Assembly: GCA_963930775.1 (NCBI GenBank)
Contig: OZ005692.1
Coordinates: forward strand, 2,094,135-2,158,134
Direction: 5' to 3'
Length of the DNA stretch: 64,000 nt
From: Cliona cf. orientalis
Taxonomy: Eukaryota; Porifera; Demospongiae; Clionaida; Clionaidae
Position 1 is the stretch's first letter, and each line of letters starts with the position of its first letter. The notes beneath the pieces are model-generated. The model made no database searches, was not told where the DNA came from, and was given only the letters and a program-made list of their open reading frames with translations. Of the stretch, positions 10,757 to 23,465 are shown one piece after another. The translations under genes and the position numbers were made by a program.

Positions 10757-12657
10757 CTACTGTTCAATGGAGGCAATGGTAACCGACACAACAGGAGTCT
10801 GCAACAGAGTAGCTGCCGTCTCATTCACCACTCTCCCTCCCCCTCCTCCACTATTCAACAAAGACGACCCCACTGATGAAGATGACCCTGATGATGATGA
10901 CCCCTCGCTACCTGAATTACTACTCATATTCATACTCGTTCCCACAGCAGTGGTAGCAGTTGCGGCAGATGTGGACACGCCCACTGAAGCAGCCGCAGCC
11001 TTAAAAGCCTCACTCTCGACAATCGATTGGATCAGGTTATCGTCTACGCTCGGTGTCGCCGTGGTACCGGACGCTTGAATTGAATTGGCTACCTCGTTCA
11101 CTAATACGCTCATATCAGTGGGAGGAACATCCTCAGATTCACTGAGATTTTGTAGGACGACCCCTGCAGGGAGACCGAGGGATTTTGCCTTTTCTTGGTG
11201 CTCGTCGGTGTGCGAGTGTTGAATCATCTTGCGAGATTCGTAGAAGGTTTTGCCGCAAACATGGCACGGGTAGACTCGTTTGGCCTTGTTGTAGTTGGGG
11301 TGGGTCTTGATGTGTTGCTTGTAGCTGTACTCGCTGTTGAAGCCAGCGTCACACTGGCGACAATTGAACATGCTCACTCCATTGTGGATCTCTATGTGGG
11401 CCTGTGAGATGACAAGTAGCATTGGATTCATATAATATACATGTAGACATAATTATTATTGTACAATTCCCTAAAAGACTATAATGATTACCTATAATTA
11501 TATTATGAACATCATTGTGTATCTTATTGGTTTTATTTACAGGGTTGAGGAGATGCTTACATAGTGAAATATCAAGAGGTTTCCTACATGACATTGTACA
11601 ACGTACAACCATGTATTTCTAGTATTCTACAGCATTGTACCTGTAGGTAGCCAAGTCGAGCGAATGACTTGCCACAGATCTCACACTCATAGCGGTGCTC
11701 GAGGGCAAAGTGCTGTTCCTGCTGCTCGGCCGTCGAGAACACCTTGAAGCAGTCGGTACACCGACGATCCTTCGTGAAGGCATGGGCCTCGTTGACGTGA
11801 CCTTTGAACTCTCCGAAGAGGGCAAAGGAGAGGTCGCACTCACCGCACTGGTAAGGTTTTCCCCCCATGTGAGTCTGTGGGTAAATATAAAGTGAATACT
11901 ATAATATAAATTCTTATGCACCAATTACATGTATGCAGTTCACAATGTTCTTCCCCCAAGCCTTGATAGGCCTTCTACCAGCATAAGGCAGTCGGTAGTT
12001 AGATAACACTGGGACATAAACAATATTGACTATATATGACAGGATAGGATATGAGAAAAGGACCACTTCGCACATTTCCCGATTTTTCATTTTAAAATGC
12101 TTATATCTCTGGAACCATAGCAGCTATGAACTTCAAGCCTGGCATGAATATTCTTCCATCATCCCGCCTACAAACCAAGTGGGAAGCCTGGGGCTCTTGA
12201 GGCCTTGAAATGGTGAAAGCTTAAAAAATGGCAAAAAATCTCATTTTGCGTGAAGTGGTCCTTTTTTCATATCCTACCACATACGTATATGATAGCCATT
12301 CAATCTTTCTATATTCTCTTCTGATCACAAGTGTACCTTAAGGTGGTGCACAAGCGCTGAGTTGAGTGGAAAGCTCTTCTCACAACCCTCAAAGGAGCAC
12401 TTGAATGGCCTCTCATTGGAGTGAAGGCTCTTAATGTGATTCTCCAGCGTATCGATGCGAGTGAAGCTACGGTCGCAGAACTGACACTGGACCCTGGGGC
12501 GGTTGGGGTTGTGAATCTGGAGATGACGCTGTAGACGGTACGGCCGGTCAAATGTCTTACTGCAGACTGTGCAGTTGTATCTGTATGTGTGTGTACATGC
12601 ACATGTAGGTGTGTTTGGGGGGGATAGAATAACAAAGTGTAAGGGAAGAGAGAGAGG

Positions 12658-12725
<68 letters not shown>

Positions 12726-15700
12726 GTGTGTACAACATAACATGCAAATTCACTCATGTTGGTAATGGTCGCCAAAACGGCTACAATCAACAGCTGGTAA
12801 GAGGTCGTCAACCACACAAGTACAACTTTAAACAACTCACTTTCCAGGCAGTTTTCCGGGTGTAGATGTCCCTTTATCATCTGGTGTAGCTGCTGAGAGT
12901 GCCTGAGGGTCACCATCAGCATTAAGCTCTCCTTCCTCTTCATCATCATCATCATCATCATCACTGCTTGGTTCCGAGTGAGGGGCCTCCAACCGACCAT
13001 CACTGCTAAGGAGAACTGGTACAGAGAGAAAGGGGATAGTGAACACATGGAAATATGGAAATTCAAATAGTCAAAGATAGAAGAGGGGCTAGGAAGGGAA
13101 GGAAAGGAGGGAGGAAGAAAGAGAAGAGAGAGAGAGAGGGTGGGGGAGGGAGGGAGGGAGGGAGAGAGAGAGAGAGATAGAAAAAGAGAGAGAGAGAGGG
13201 TGGGGGAGGGAGGGAGGGAGGGAGAGAGAGAGAGAGATAGAAAAAGAGAGAAAGAGAGAGATGATGGGAGGAAAAAAATAAAAAGAGAAGCTTAGAATTT
13301 AAGCATAGTACCTCCATTTTCATTTGCTCCCTCTCCTTCTCCAGTCAGCATGCTAGCAGCAGCTACCTCGCTCAAATCCCCGCCGCTGACCTCTGACCCT
13401 ATGGTCACATGGAGACTCGAACTAGCCGAAATGTTCCCCTCTTGCTGTTGCCTTCCTCCTCCCTTACTGCCAGTCAGTGAGACGTCTCCTTTCATGCTGA
13501 GGCTAGTGGCGTCAGTGGTCAGAGCTGGGGCCATGTCTATATACTGCATAAGGTTGTCCTGGTCGATACCTGGGGAAGGGGGTTAATAAATTAATCATAA
13601 TGGAGGTACATGTACATACATGTATACCGTATAGCCAGAAATTTGGCGGGGAATTAAATTTGGCAGTTTGGCGGTCTATGTTATAACCGCCAAAATTAAA
13701 AATCCACCAAAATTTCCTACTTGCATATATACGTATGGCGATCCTGTACCGAACCGCCAAATTTAAATCCACTAATATTCTTGCAGTAGCGATTTTGGGC
13801 TCAACCGCCAAATTTAATTCCCGCCAATATTTCCGGCTAGATACGGTATTATTATTGTATTGCTTCAAATGTTTGTGGGTTGGAGTACGGCCACAAAAAA
13901 AATTCTCCCACAAAAAAGATGCTCAAGTTCAAACAGAATACACATGCATGTATTTACAAACAACATAGATGTAACTATAAATATCTTTGTTACTAAAAAT
14001 ACCTGGATGGTTCTCCCTCAAGTGGCGAAACAGACACCTCCGATAGCGGAAACTAGTGTTGCAGATCTTACACCTCATGGGGACCAAATTTCGGCCGCTT
14101 CCGATCCCCCCTGATCCTCCTCCTCCTCCTCCCCCTGGCCCCTGCTTCCCCCCACTGCCACTGCCCCCTCCCAATTTCGTCATTTTCGGCGTCGAAGTAA
14201 GGAGCAATTTCTGCGAACTATTCGCAGCTTTCAGGGGAACTGAAGACAAGGAGGTTGCCTGTGGCGACGAAGTAGCTGCTACCATGCTCGTTGCTACGCT
14301 GGAGCGACAGGTTCGACAGAGGTGAGTGTTCGTGGCGGAGTATGGGGCGGCGAATTTACGGCTGCACGATACACAGGTGGACACTGTGACTCCGCCCCCC
14401 GGCTTCCTGCAAGGAAAAAGTGGGAATTAATAGACTAATATTCTAAATTACATAGCTATACAATGATATATCACACTCGTACTGTGTATGTACATTATCT
14501 CTAATGCTTTAAGTCAAAAGCATTTTTGTGTCCAATTTTGAAATTTCTACAATGACATTTCCCGCTGTACAATATTTCCACAAAGCCTTTGCATAAAAAT
14601 ACTACGTATTATGATGCATGCTTACATTGCACAGTCCACTAACCCATAGAAAGCAGTAACTACTGTACATGTATGTACACATGGTATTATATACACAATA
14701 TAACTTGAAAGCTTACATTTTCTTAGTGGGTGGTTGCCCCTCATCCTCCTCCACTCCACCCGCCTCACCCCCTCCCCCTCCCCCGGCTGCCGCTGCTGTC
14801 GTGAAGTCCAACTCCTGTGCTCCCAGCCCCTCCATCACACTGTCATGGACGCCATCGATCACCGCCACAGCCGTAGCTACTGCCGCTGCTGAGCTGTTGA
14901 TACCAGCGGCACCAAGTATGGGCATGAGGGAGCCTAGGCCACTCCCACCGGCCACGCCCCCTCCTGAGGAGGAGGAGGGGTTGGTAGCCGAGCCTGCAGT
15001 ACTGCCACTGGGGAGGCCAATTAGACCTCCTCCATTGCCATAGTCCTACGTGTACACATAATAATATGTATGCATAAAGCGAGAATTTTCAGTAATATTA
15101 TTGAAAGCATACATTATTAGTTTCTCGTCCACGCGTTTATATATTTCTATGCGGGCGGGCGGTCATTATTCATTATTCACTATTATGGCATTGAGGGTGT
15201 GGTTTCCTAGAACCGCCCAAATAATTAGCAAAAAAGAGGTGTGGCTGGTGTTTCAAGGCAATAATGAAGGCAGATGCGGTAGCTAGAAACAGACGCGGGA
15301 GGTGACGAGAAACTAACATTCAAGTTTGTGTGGCCTAAAGTTTATTCTTGAGATGGAATTTAATGAAAAACCTAGACGACATCCCTCATCCCTCATGAAA
15401 AGTATTCACTGCACCTACTGTATGCCACCATTATTGATCTCGGACACATTGACAAACTGCACATGCTCTGTATACACGTATATTGGGGCGCGTGGGTTGA
15501 GCCAGTTGATTCTTGAAATGGAATTTAATGCAGGGACAGGGGAAATAACCTTACACCTACAGTACATGTACATGTACACGTGTACTACTAGACGTGTACA
15601 TAGCTACTGAAGGAGCCTAATATTATTTCGAAAATTAGAGGTAACAAAAGCGCAAATGAAGAGAAATTCTTCCCAGGAGAAAAAGGTATGCTCTGAATTT

Positions 15701-16153
15701 TAACTACAATATAAATCGGTAGATATGCCCAAGAAGTCTATTCTTTGATAACTTTATCTCCCAAATCATACTATAGGATACGATAGATGACGTTATTATT
15801 ATTATTCCCAGTGATTTCTTGATACTTCTTAAAAACAACTCTATCCCCAAATCCACGTTACATGCACACGTATATACATGTACCTGTAAACTTTGCAGGC
15901 CAATCTCGGTGAGGTATATGTGTTGAAGCAGTGTAGCCGTATCATTGCGAGCGGCATGGATCTGCTCCAGAGCGTTCTTTATCACATCGCTGGAACGATG
16001 GGTGGAGAGAATGCGAATCACATCGAGGTAGGACTGCACTCGATGTAAGTTAGTCAGCACAGTGTTGGCCTTGTCCAAAGCCTCCTTGATGGAGACGGAT
16101 ACCTGATCTTTGAGACGCTCTTGAAGCGGTTCTTGGGATTCAGAAGTGGACAT
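10757..16153 (-). CDS. multi-exon C2H2 zinc-finger protein, about 852 aa
   Basis: Exons read from splice signals are 15884-16153, 14717-15045, 14003-14406, 13312-13569, 12841-13015, 12337-12580, 11641-11874 and 10757-11401. All junctions keep the frame. The first exon encodes a 90-residue helical region (MSTSESQEPLQERLKDQV...). It joins the second in phase 0 and I found no other start for the zinc-finger part, so I join them with moderate certainty. Gly/Ala/Ser-rich sequence, a CxxC...CxxC element and one C2H2 finger (exon 3) follow. A low-complexity stretch and an acidic run (EPSSDDDDDDDEEEGE) come next, then about eight C2H2 fingers (exons 6-8, including a THMGGKPYQC linker) and a Ser/Ala/Gly-rich tail ending TIASIEQ. 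A nuclear DNA-binding role is expected. I recognise no specific orthologue. Confidence 0.75.
12045..12276. mobile_element. MITE-like element in a zinc-finger gene intron
   Basis: The ends are inverted repeats of about 25 bp (TAGGATATGAGAAAAGGACC and the complement of GGTCCTTTTTTCATATCCTA). The element is 232 bp with no coding capacity. It is missing from the same intron in the duplicate at 4256-4614, so it either inserted after the duplication or was lost there. Confidence 0.75.
12651..12727. repeat. GA microsatellite
   Basis: This is a nearly pure (GA)n run of about 75 bases in the intron between exons D and E. In the transcript (minus strand) it reads as (CT)n, a long polypyrimidine tract close to the acceptor of exon E. 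Confidence 0.95.
13127..13250. repeat. 60-bp tandem repeat with G4-type GGG runs
   Basis: Two copies of a 60-base unit (starting near 13127 and 13187) each contain GGGTGGGGGAGGGAGGGAGG. This is a classical four-run G-quadruplex motif on the plus strand. It lies in the intron between exons C and D, so the pre-mRNA carries the C-rich complement. Confidence 0.9.
13625..13848. mobile_element. 224-bp MITE-like element with long terminal inverted repeats
   Basis: The left end (TACCGTATAGCCAGAAATTT then GGCGGG) and the reverse complement of the right end (TACCGTATCTAGCCGGAAAT then ATTGGCGGG) match over about 40 bp. The internal part repeats the AACCGCCAAATTTAA motif. It sits in the intron between exons B and C and encodes nothing. 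Confidence 0.8.
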
Positions 16154-16907
16154 TGTCGGCGACTCTTTCACGTATAATAAATACTTTCAAATTGTTCTTT
16201 TTTTTTTACAAGGGTCCTTATTGGAAATTGAATGTCCAAGGTTGATATTTATTTTAGTTTCAAGATACGATCCGATGCACAATAAGATTGTGATAACCAA
16301 ACCTGAATGTGCAAATACAAAATGGAAAGGAAAGTAGATGCATAGTGAGTTTAGAGCTGATCACGTATGCAAGTGTCGAACTGTTCAAGCACGCGGCGAA
16401 TCAAAAAGAATAGTTCCGGGGAGTGAAGATCTACCGTTTTCGAGAACGCTCACGTTCACTTGAAACACCCGTACCCGCGCGAAACAGATAGTTCTTCACA
16501 TCCCATATCCTAGATCCAGAGGGGCGCCGGGCTGTGTGCGTACGTGCGTATGAAGCCCCGCTGGATACACACAAACGGACCCCTTGAAAATGGCGGGCAG
16601 AAAAAGGGGTCTACGGGGGCCCACAAATTAGCTTGACTCCAACGCGCAAAAAGAAGGTTAGCTTCAAAAAAAGACGAAACAATGAGGAATTTTAATTATA
16701 AAAACTCACACAAATGCTCTTGACTCCTCTCAGCAAACGGTTGAAATTGTTTCTTCCCCCTCCGCCATCTTGAAAATTTGGAAAGAGAGATCTACCACCC
16801 CCCGCCCAGATACCGTAAATATTCCACAGCGCAACCTGGGCCCCGCCCATTGAAATTTTTGAATGACCCCACGCACACGTGGCCAGATCCAATGCCCGCG
16901 CCGCGCA
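16154..16907. promoter_or_regulatory. shared head-to-head promoter region
   Basis: These 754 bases separate the first ATG of the zinc-finger gene (minus) from the ATG of the WDR82 gene (plus). The region is more GC-rich and CpG-rich than its surroundings (16370-16660 and 16790-16907). I see no TATA box. A bidirectional, housekeeping-type promoter is likely. Confidence 0.5.
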
Positions 16908-19277
16908 ATGAAGTTGACGGACGAGGTGTTTCGCTCTTTTCGAGTAGCGAAAGTGTTTCGGGAGAACACTGATCGCGTCAACTGTATAGACTTCTCGGCC
17001 AATGGCGAGCATATGATATGCAGCAGCAACGATGACTCGATAGTCATCTACTGCTGCCAGGAGGGAAGGTGCGCTTTAAATGGAATATCCCATTATGTTT
17101 TCCCCCCTTCTTGGGGACTGCAGATATACATTACCCATTTAATATTGTAGACCAAAAAGAACCCTGTACAGTAAAAAGTATGGCTGTGACTTGCTCCAGT
17201 ACACACATGCTTCCAATACTATCGTCTACTCTTCAAATAAAGTTGATGGTACGTTGACATGAAATTGAGATCAGTTGTGAAATCTAAGGGTATTAATATG
17301 ATTTTCATTTATATTCCGAGTAGTATAATAATATTATATTATTTTGGAGGGGGGACTTAAAAAGTGGAGATGTTTTTTTTATTTCTTACAGACACTATCA
17401 GATACCTCTCTCTTCACGATAATAAATTTCTTCGATACTTCCCAGGACATACCAAGAGGTAAGCTATAGCCATGCAAATGTGTGCTTGCACGAATAGCAC
17501 AAGGTATTATGCAATATTTCTTATATCCCATACTATATAATTATGCACCTTCTTGAAATCCATTACAGGGTTGTCAATCTAATGATGTCTCCAATAAACG
17601 ACACCTTTCTCTCTGGTTCTCTTGATCGCACCATTCGCCTGTGGGACCTTCGCTCCCCCAACTGCCAAGGTCTGATGCACCTGAATGGCCCCCCAGTGGC
17701 TAGCTTCGACCCAGAGGGACTCATCTTTGCGGCCGGGATAGACTCACGGCAGTTGAAGTTGTACGACTTGAGAACGTTTGATAAGGTGCATACTGATCAG
17801 TTATGTAGTACATGCTAAAAAAAGTAACTTTAGTACATAAATGTGCATGAAAAATTGTGCAAATTGGTCAAAATGGGCCTCTCGAAAAATTTCGCATTTC
17901 CTGTAACATTAATTTTTGTGTTTACTATTTCATGCATTGCAATGTACACATGTATGGCATGTACGATAAAAATGTTACGCAATACAAATTTATACCATGG
18001 ACATGTTCATCACTGAAATCTTACATGACATTGTAGTACGGTATTAAATTTTGATGTCATTACTTTTGCTTGTAGGGCCCCTTTGCCACGTTCCATGTAC
18101 GTCAGGACTACGCTGGGTGCGAGTGGACAGGGTTAAAGTTCAGCAGTGATGGGAAGAGGATTCTCATCTCCACGAATATTGGTCAGCTGAAACTGGTCGA
18201 CGCATTTCAGGGACACGAGCTCAACACACTCTCTGTATGTTCATTATATACACTGTAGCTATTGTAGTGATTGATAAATTTAGTAGGTTTATCTTCTATT
18301 TCCGATCCCGAACCTAAGTGGGTGAGTGGATTTCCATTTCCTACACTCTCTTCAAGGATTACTGTTAAAATTAATTTTAATAACTGTCATAATAATTATT
18401 ATTGCAGGGTCATCTCAATACTGGTCATCTTGTTCTTGAAGCAAGTTTTACACCCGACTCCAAGTACATCCTTTCAGGTATACAGTGCCAGGGATTACAA
18501 ATTTCAGCTGTTTGATAAATTTGACAGACAATAGTACAATATTGTGTCATGTATACTGTGGATTTCGAGTCTGCTGGTTTTTAGTCCATTTTGAGCTTTT
18601 TAGACAATTCCCCACATTTAGTTAGCCCACTTTGCTTCTGAGCCCTTCATTAATTTTTGTATAATGTTGAAATGTAGGACCAACCTCATAGCATGTTAAC
18701 TGCATGGATTTTTGTAAGATTAATTTTCGTAGCTGCCCTACAAATGATTGTGTAGTTGGGAAGTGAAGCCTATGGCTGTGTATGCCTACATGACATTTTA
18801 GTACTACTAACTCTGCTTTACCTAATAAGGGTTTTGTTTAATGTGTCATGTGATCGTCCATCGTTATTTTGTGCATGACGTAGGATCGCAGGATGGGACG
18901 GTGCACGTGTGGTCGGCGGACACGGGGGAGAGGATCACAGTGCTGGACGGGGGACACCCTGGCCCCACCCACTGCGTACAGTTCAACCCAAAGTTCATGA
19001 TGATGGCTTCAGCGTGTACTAGTATGGTGAGTGGGAGGGGGGTGAGGGGGAGGGAGGGAGGAGGATGTTTGATGTGCTGATAGGATAATAATTCAGGGTT
19101 CTCCCCAGAATTATCTTGAGGGTGTATTGGGGGGGGGGGGGGGAGTGACCAATTTCAGAATTGCTCACTAGAGGACACTATTGTTAATTCATCTATTATT
19201 ATGCTCATGTGCAGGGATTTTGGCTTCCCAGTGTTGAAGAATGGACTGTACCAGACGCTAGCAACAGCCATCCGTAG
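16908..19277 (+). CDS. WDR82: WD repeat-containing protein 82 (Swd2 family)
   Basis: Eight exons (16908-17068, 17151-17248, 17392-17458, 17569-17785, 18076-18234, 18408-18477, 18884-19026, 19215-19277) splice in frame to about 325 residues, near the usual length of about 313. The protein starts [20 protein letters not shown]. Diagnostic family stretches follow ([47 protein letters not shown]), and it ends with an FWLPSVEE segment. WDR82 is the WD40 beta-propeller that recruits SET1-type H3K4 methyltransferases to initiating RNA polymerase II and also joins the PNUTS-PP1 phosphatase complex. The last exon is slightly longer than in vertebrates. Intron 7 has a run of Gs near 19130. The gene is intact. 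Confidence 0.95.
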
Positions 19278-19489
19278 ACTAGACATCATCGCTTCTCCCC
19301 TTTCAAGTTTTCTTTATCATTGGAACATTTTCTTGGGTTAAAGTATCTGATCTATAACATTTTTTTATTGCTCTATTGATCTTGTATATATTCTTTTTTT
19401 TCTTTTCCTATTCAAATGCTCCACAGTAGTGAAAATCGTTTATCATCATTGAGGAATGATGGAAGCGGCGTAGCAGTCCTTTTCGAACT

Positions 19490-19499
19490 GCGCATGCGC
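19490..19499. promoter_or_regulatory. NRF1-like palindrome GCGCATGCGC
   Basis: The palindrome lies 50 bp upstream of the ATG at 19549 and 213 bp after the WDR82 stop. This is a typical core-promoter position for such an element. Function is inferred from sequence only. Confidence 0.5.
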
Positions 19500-19548
19500 T
19501 AATGAATTGAACACGCCCCTTACAGATAGTAGTAGTTTCCAGGAACCA

Positions 19549-22500
19549 ATGGCACTGTCGCGCAGCAAAGATCCACTAGGCCCGATTTATCGATGGCTCA
19601 ATCACGTCGATGAGCAGGTACCGCCCGACGCTGGTGTGGAAACACTGAAACTCGCCTTGTATCCCTTCATCAAGACGAAGTATGCAGAGGCTCAGGCGCT
19701 ACAAAAACCGAGCGAGGTTTACCATTTTCTAGAAAAATACTTCAATCATAGCAAGCAGAAAGCTCTACAGTGGTTCGTTCACGCGCTGTGCTGTCTTAAA
19801 TCGTCTCGAAGTCGTGGCACGTATCTCGTCAGTGGTTCTTGCCAGAAACGGTACGAGATTACACTTCCGGGACCTCCTAAGGCTGACGATATCGATGTTG
19901 AACTAAGATTCTACGAATGTTTGGCCAAAATTTGCGACAAAGCACAAGGTACAGAGCTGGAGGGGAAGCTAAAGGAAGAATTCTCCAAGAAAGGCATCCT
20001 GGACACCAACCCTCAGCATCTCTCTCATCTTCCGCAAATGTTTTTTCGACTCATTCAAAGAGAAAGACTTGGCCCAAATAAAACCAAGAGATTGGCCAAA
20101 ATGCTTGAGAAACACTGTCGAAGTGATGACGATACTACTCTGCATGTGACTAGGTGGTGCCAGTTTTATTTAAACGAGTATCTGAAATCAGCCGGAATGC
20201 CACAGATACTTTCAATGCAAGGAGTCACTAGAGGTCAGTGGTCACTGGTGATAATTATGACCTAATTAGCATTAAGGCTGATTAGGCCATCTATTTCCTC
20301 CATGACATTGGCTACAAGCCAGTAACTCTTAGGCTGACACACACATGCCTGGATACATATAAGCTTAGCTATCTACGAGGTATTCCTTCTAAACATTCGT
20401 CATGAAAATAGTAATTTTACCTTTACCGAATCTTTAGAAGTTCATATGGGTTTACCACTTACAGTGCTTAATACTCTTTTGTGCTGATTGTTGGATCCAA
20501 AATACCTTTTTTTTCTGCAGATCAACTTGGCCCTGAAACATTGGACCCAGAATTTGTGAATCCTACTGGTAATAATGATAATATAGTGCAACCTTGATTA
20601 TCCAGACCCTTTGTCCATGGGCTGATTGCTGCCATACCGGATAAGTGAAATGTCCGGATAACTGAAGTGCCTACATTTCTGAATCTGAGATCGTGTACGT
20701 ACGTGAGTAGAGCGGGTGTATACGTGTGTCCCACCCAGGCCACCATAGTACCAGGTAGTTTTACAGCAGCAGTCTGGGTTTACATTACATCCACTTAAAG
20801 TGCAAAATCCAGATAATTGAGGTTCTGGATAAACGAGGTTGCACTGCTGTCTTTATTAAATAAGAATAATTATGATTTACCATTTATTTTTTAGCTACAG
20901 AATCATCAGATCAGGGTATGAGTCCAATGCATCGTCCCTTGAAATTGCGTGCAGAGTATCAAGTTGGTCCCACTCATGATCAGTATGCTTGTGGTTCTTC
21001 CAAGCATATGAGAGATCCAGAAGTTGATGAGAAAATAGCTACTCTAGGTATTGGAAGTCATAATACTTGATAATGTGCATGATTATTATGATAATGCTTC
21101 CAATAGACCAAAGCCATGACAAAGAGGGATCTAAGTTTACTGAATCTGATGATCTTGAAGGTATAGTATTTAATACAATGTGTAGCTATTATTGCCGAGG
21201 GGCTTGGCACAAGGCACTAAGTCATGCATAACTCTCACTCGTTTTCTCTGTGTAGCTATAATATGCATAATTATGAATGTAATAAAATTATTATTATTGG
21301 AATGATATCTTGACCGCGGATGCCTAGCTGAATAACCATGAATGTGATTATATAGTAAAGCATCGTTACAGCAGCATAATATGTAATATGATCTATTGCC
21401 TATGAATAATGCTGCTCTTCAATCTTGGGGGATCACCTTGGACCAATGTGGCATGTACATGTAGATAAAGCATGTGCAGTCAGTGCCAGCCACATGTAGA
21501 ACCACAAAGGCATGTGATAGATCATGCGCTGTGTCGTGGTCAATGAAACATAAATGGTTAGCCAAGAGTAATAATTCATAAAAAAATGTCACCAATTCAC
21601 CTCATGGAAGTCACATACTGATGCAGTTAGTGCTCTTCATTCTACCATGAGTGCCAGGTAGAAATTCTGTTTGGGTGGGAGGTTCAGTTATGCATGAAAT
21701 AATACGTGCTTATCTGGTAAAGGTCGTCAATCGCTCCATCAACGTGAGAATTTGTAAAAATTAACGCTAATTTACATTAAATTGGTATTAGATTTTAGAT
21801 TAAGTACAGCAAGCAAGTGTAGTGTACATTAATGATTATCAGATTCTACAATGATTCTATGCAGATCATACTGGACTTGACAATGCACAGAAGAAAATCC
21901 AAACATCTAGACGATTAAGTCAGTACTAGTAATATTACACAGAGACAACGCATTATTCTCATTATGTTGATGCACAATACAGGGCAACTGTGTTTCTGTG
22001 CACTTGTGGGTGTGGTTCTTGGTGTGATTGTGGTCTCCAATGCACCTCTTGGTGGTTTCGTGTGGAGAAATCTCTTCATTAGACCAAAGTTTGATACTTT
22101 CATCAGTGAAGACGCTATGGTTATTATCGGTGAGCTAAACAATTACTATCATCAGGAAGTTCAATTTCTCTCTCTGGTTAACGATTCTCAGCTTGTTGAC
22201 GACCTAATAGAAATCTATGCCTTTAATTCTACATGTGATTCCTTACCAAAAACTGCTAAGGTGACATCTTATAAGGGATCAAACGAGAATCGTAACTTTA
22301 ACCGGCTGTATTTGCTCCCGGGATCCACACTGAGCTACACAGTTACTCCTAACAGAGAAATAAACGACTCCAATGGCATGAAGGGGTTCATTTACGTAAC
22401 ATTTGGCCCTGAAATACATTCATTTAACCTCAGTACTTGTAATAATTCTGATTGTACCATTGAGAAACGCGAACCATTTGCAAGTCAAGAGAATAGTCGG

Positions 22501-22953
22501 AGCATTAAATTTTACGAAGTAAAAAAGCGAGGGTATTACAATTTGCATATCATTGTGCCTCAAGGTCAAGTGCACAGTTATTCCCTTCGATTGACAGTTA
22601 ATGCATCAGTACTGGATACCAACATTACTTCCGAGCAGGCAGTCCACAAAATAAATCAAATCATTCCTCTGAAATTCAGAATTATCGGAAAAACATGCTT
22701 GGTTGCCCGGTACACTAACACTGATAACTCTTCACTCCCGTATAATATTATCCGTTTGGAGGCTCGAGTGATCAAGTTGCAGATTCGTATGGTTCTAGTA
22801 ACCACCGCAGTTCCTTCGGCAGTAGTCATCCTGACAATTCTCATCTGTGTAATAGTTATTGGCTATTGCTGCCTTAGAAGTAAAGCCCAAGAATACATTA
22901 CTATTGTCAATGAGAAAGCACTGTCTGAGTACATGCATGCCACTATACAATAG
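19549..22953 (+). CDS. membrane protein with N-terminal all-helical (possibly DED-like) region, 654 aa
   Basis: Exons 19549-20233, 20521-20568, 20895-21047, 21107-21160, 21865-21918 and 21983-22953 are all joined in phase 1 and give 654 residues. Residues 1-225 form two helical blocks. The second (FYECLAKICDKA ... LPQMFFRLIQRERLG) has the spacing of a death-effector-type fold, but this is only a resemblance. Short hydrophilic exons follow. A membrane segment (CFCALVGVVLGVIVVSNAP) comes next, then about 260 residues with several N-glycosylation sequons, a second membrane segment (VVILTILICVIVIGYCC) and a short tail (QEYITIVNEKALSEYMH). If both segments span, both termini are cytosolic and the middle is outside the cell. 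The start is the first in-frame ATG after a promoter-like palindrome. A 5'-truncated copy lies at 36022-37148. The family is not recognised. Confidence 0.7.
20585..20846. mobile_element. pogo/Tigger-type MITE in intron 2
   Basis: The left end AGTGCAACCTTGATTATCCA and the right end (complement CAGTGCAACCTCGTTTATCCA) form terminal inverted repeats. They are of the CAGT...ACCTCG.TTATCC kind typical of pogo/Tigger elements. There is no transposase, and the target duplication is no longer clear. Confidence 0.65.
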
Positions 22954-23465
22954 CTACTAACTAGCCTATAATATGATTATGGAATAATCATCATGATAGT
23001 AGTAATAATAATATTATTATGTATGTATGTATAGCTATAATAATAATTATTATCGTTATGTGACATTAATTTTAGTCTAAATAGCATGTGGAAATTTTCA
23101 GGAGAAACACTGTTTTGCCACTTTCGCCACCTACTACTCTCAAAACAAAAATTGTATCTCACTAATAATATTATTTGTCCTGCCATGGCCTCCATAATGA
23201 TTGCATAGAGGATAATATGGTTTCTGTAAATTATACAAAAGTTGGCGAAACTTTGTCCAGCAAAAGTTTTCACAATATCATGCATAGATATGGTATGTTA
23301 GCAAGCAAGTTAAAAGGACTTAATTTCATAACAATTATTATTGCCAAAACTCAGGGGTGTAATAATTACTATAATTATTATTAACTTTCTAATCAGGTTT
23401 AGGAAAAGAGTCAGGGTTACTAATAGTATGCACAGTTATAATTTTAACAGAAAGAGTGTATAGAA
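22954..23465. other. intergenic between converging genes
   Basis: This A/T-rich stretch between the stop of the membrane-protein gene (plus) and the stop of the POT-like gene (minus) is repeated at 37149-37637. It holds ATAATAATTATTAT tracts and no gene. Confidence 0.6.

Noticed and set aside
12309-13066. Long low-complexity frames with Leu/Ser runs
   Set aside because: They are translations of the GA microsatellite and of zinc-finger exons in the wrong frame.
13512-13913. Minus-strand open frame across the MITE at 13625-13848
   Set aside because: It is made of the element's inverted repeats and part of an exon in the wrong frame. It has no protein-like composition.
15884-16153. Stand-alone BORCS7-like small protein gene
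   Set aside because: The similarity is weak and limited to helical pattern. The exon ends in a donor site, and I found no other downstream exon except the phase-compatible zinc-finger exon at 15045.
16692-17047. Minus-strand frames over the first WDR82 exon
   Set aside because: They are antisense shadows of a conserved exon and its CpG-rich promoter.
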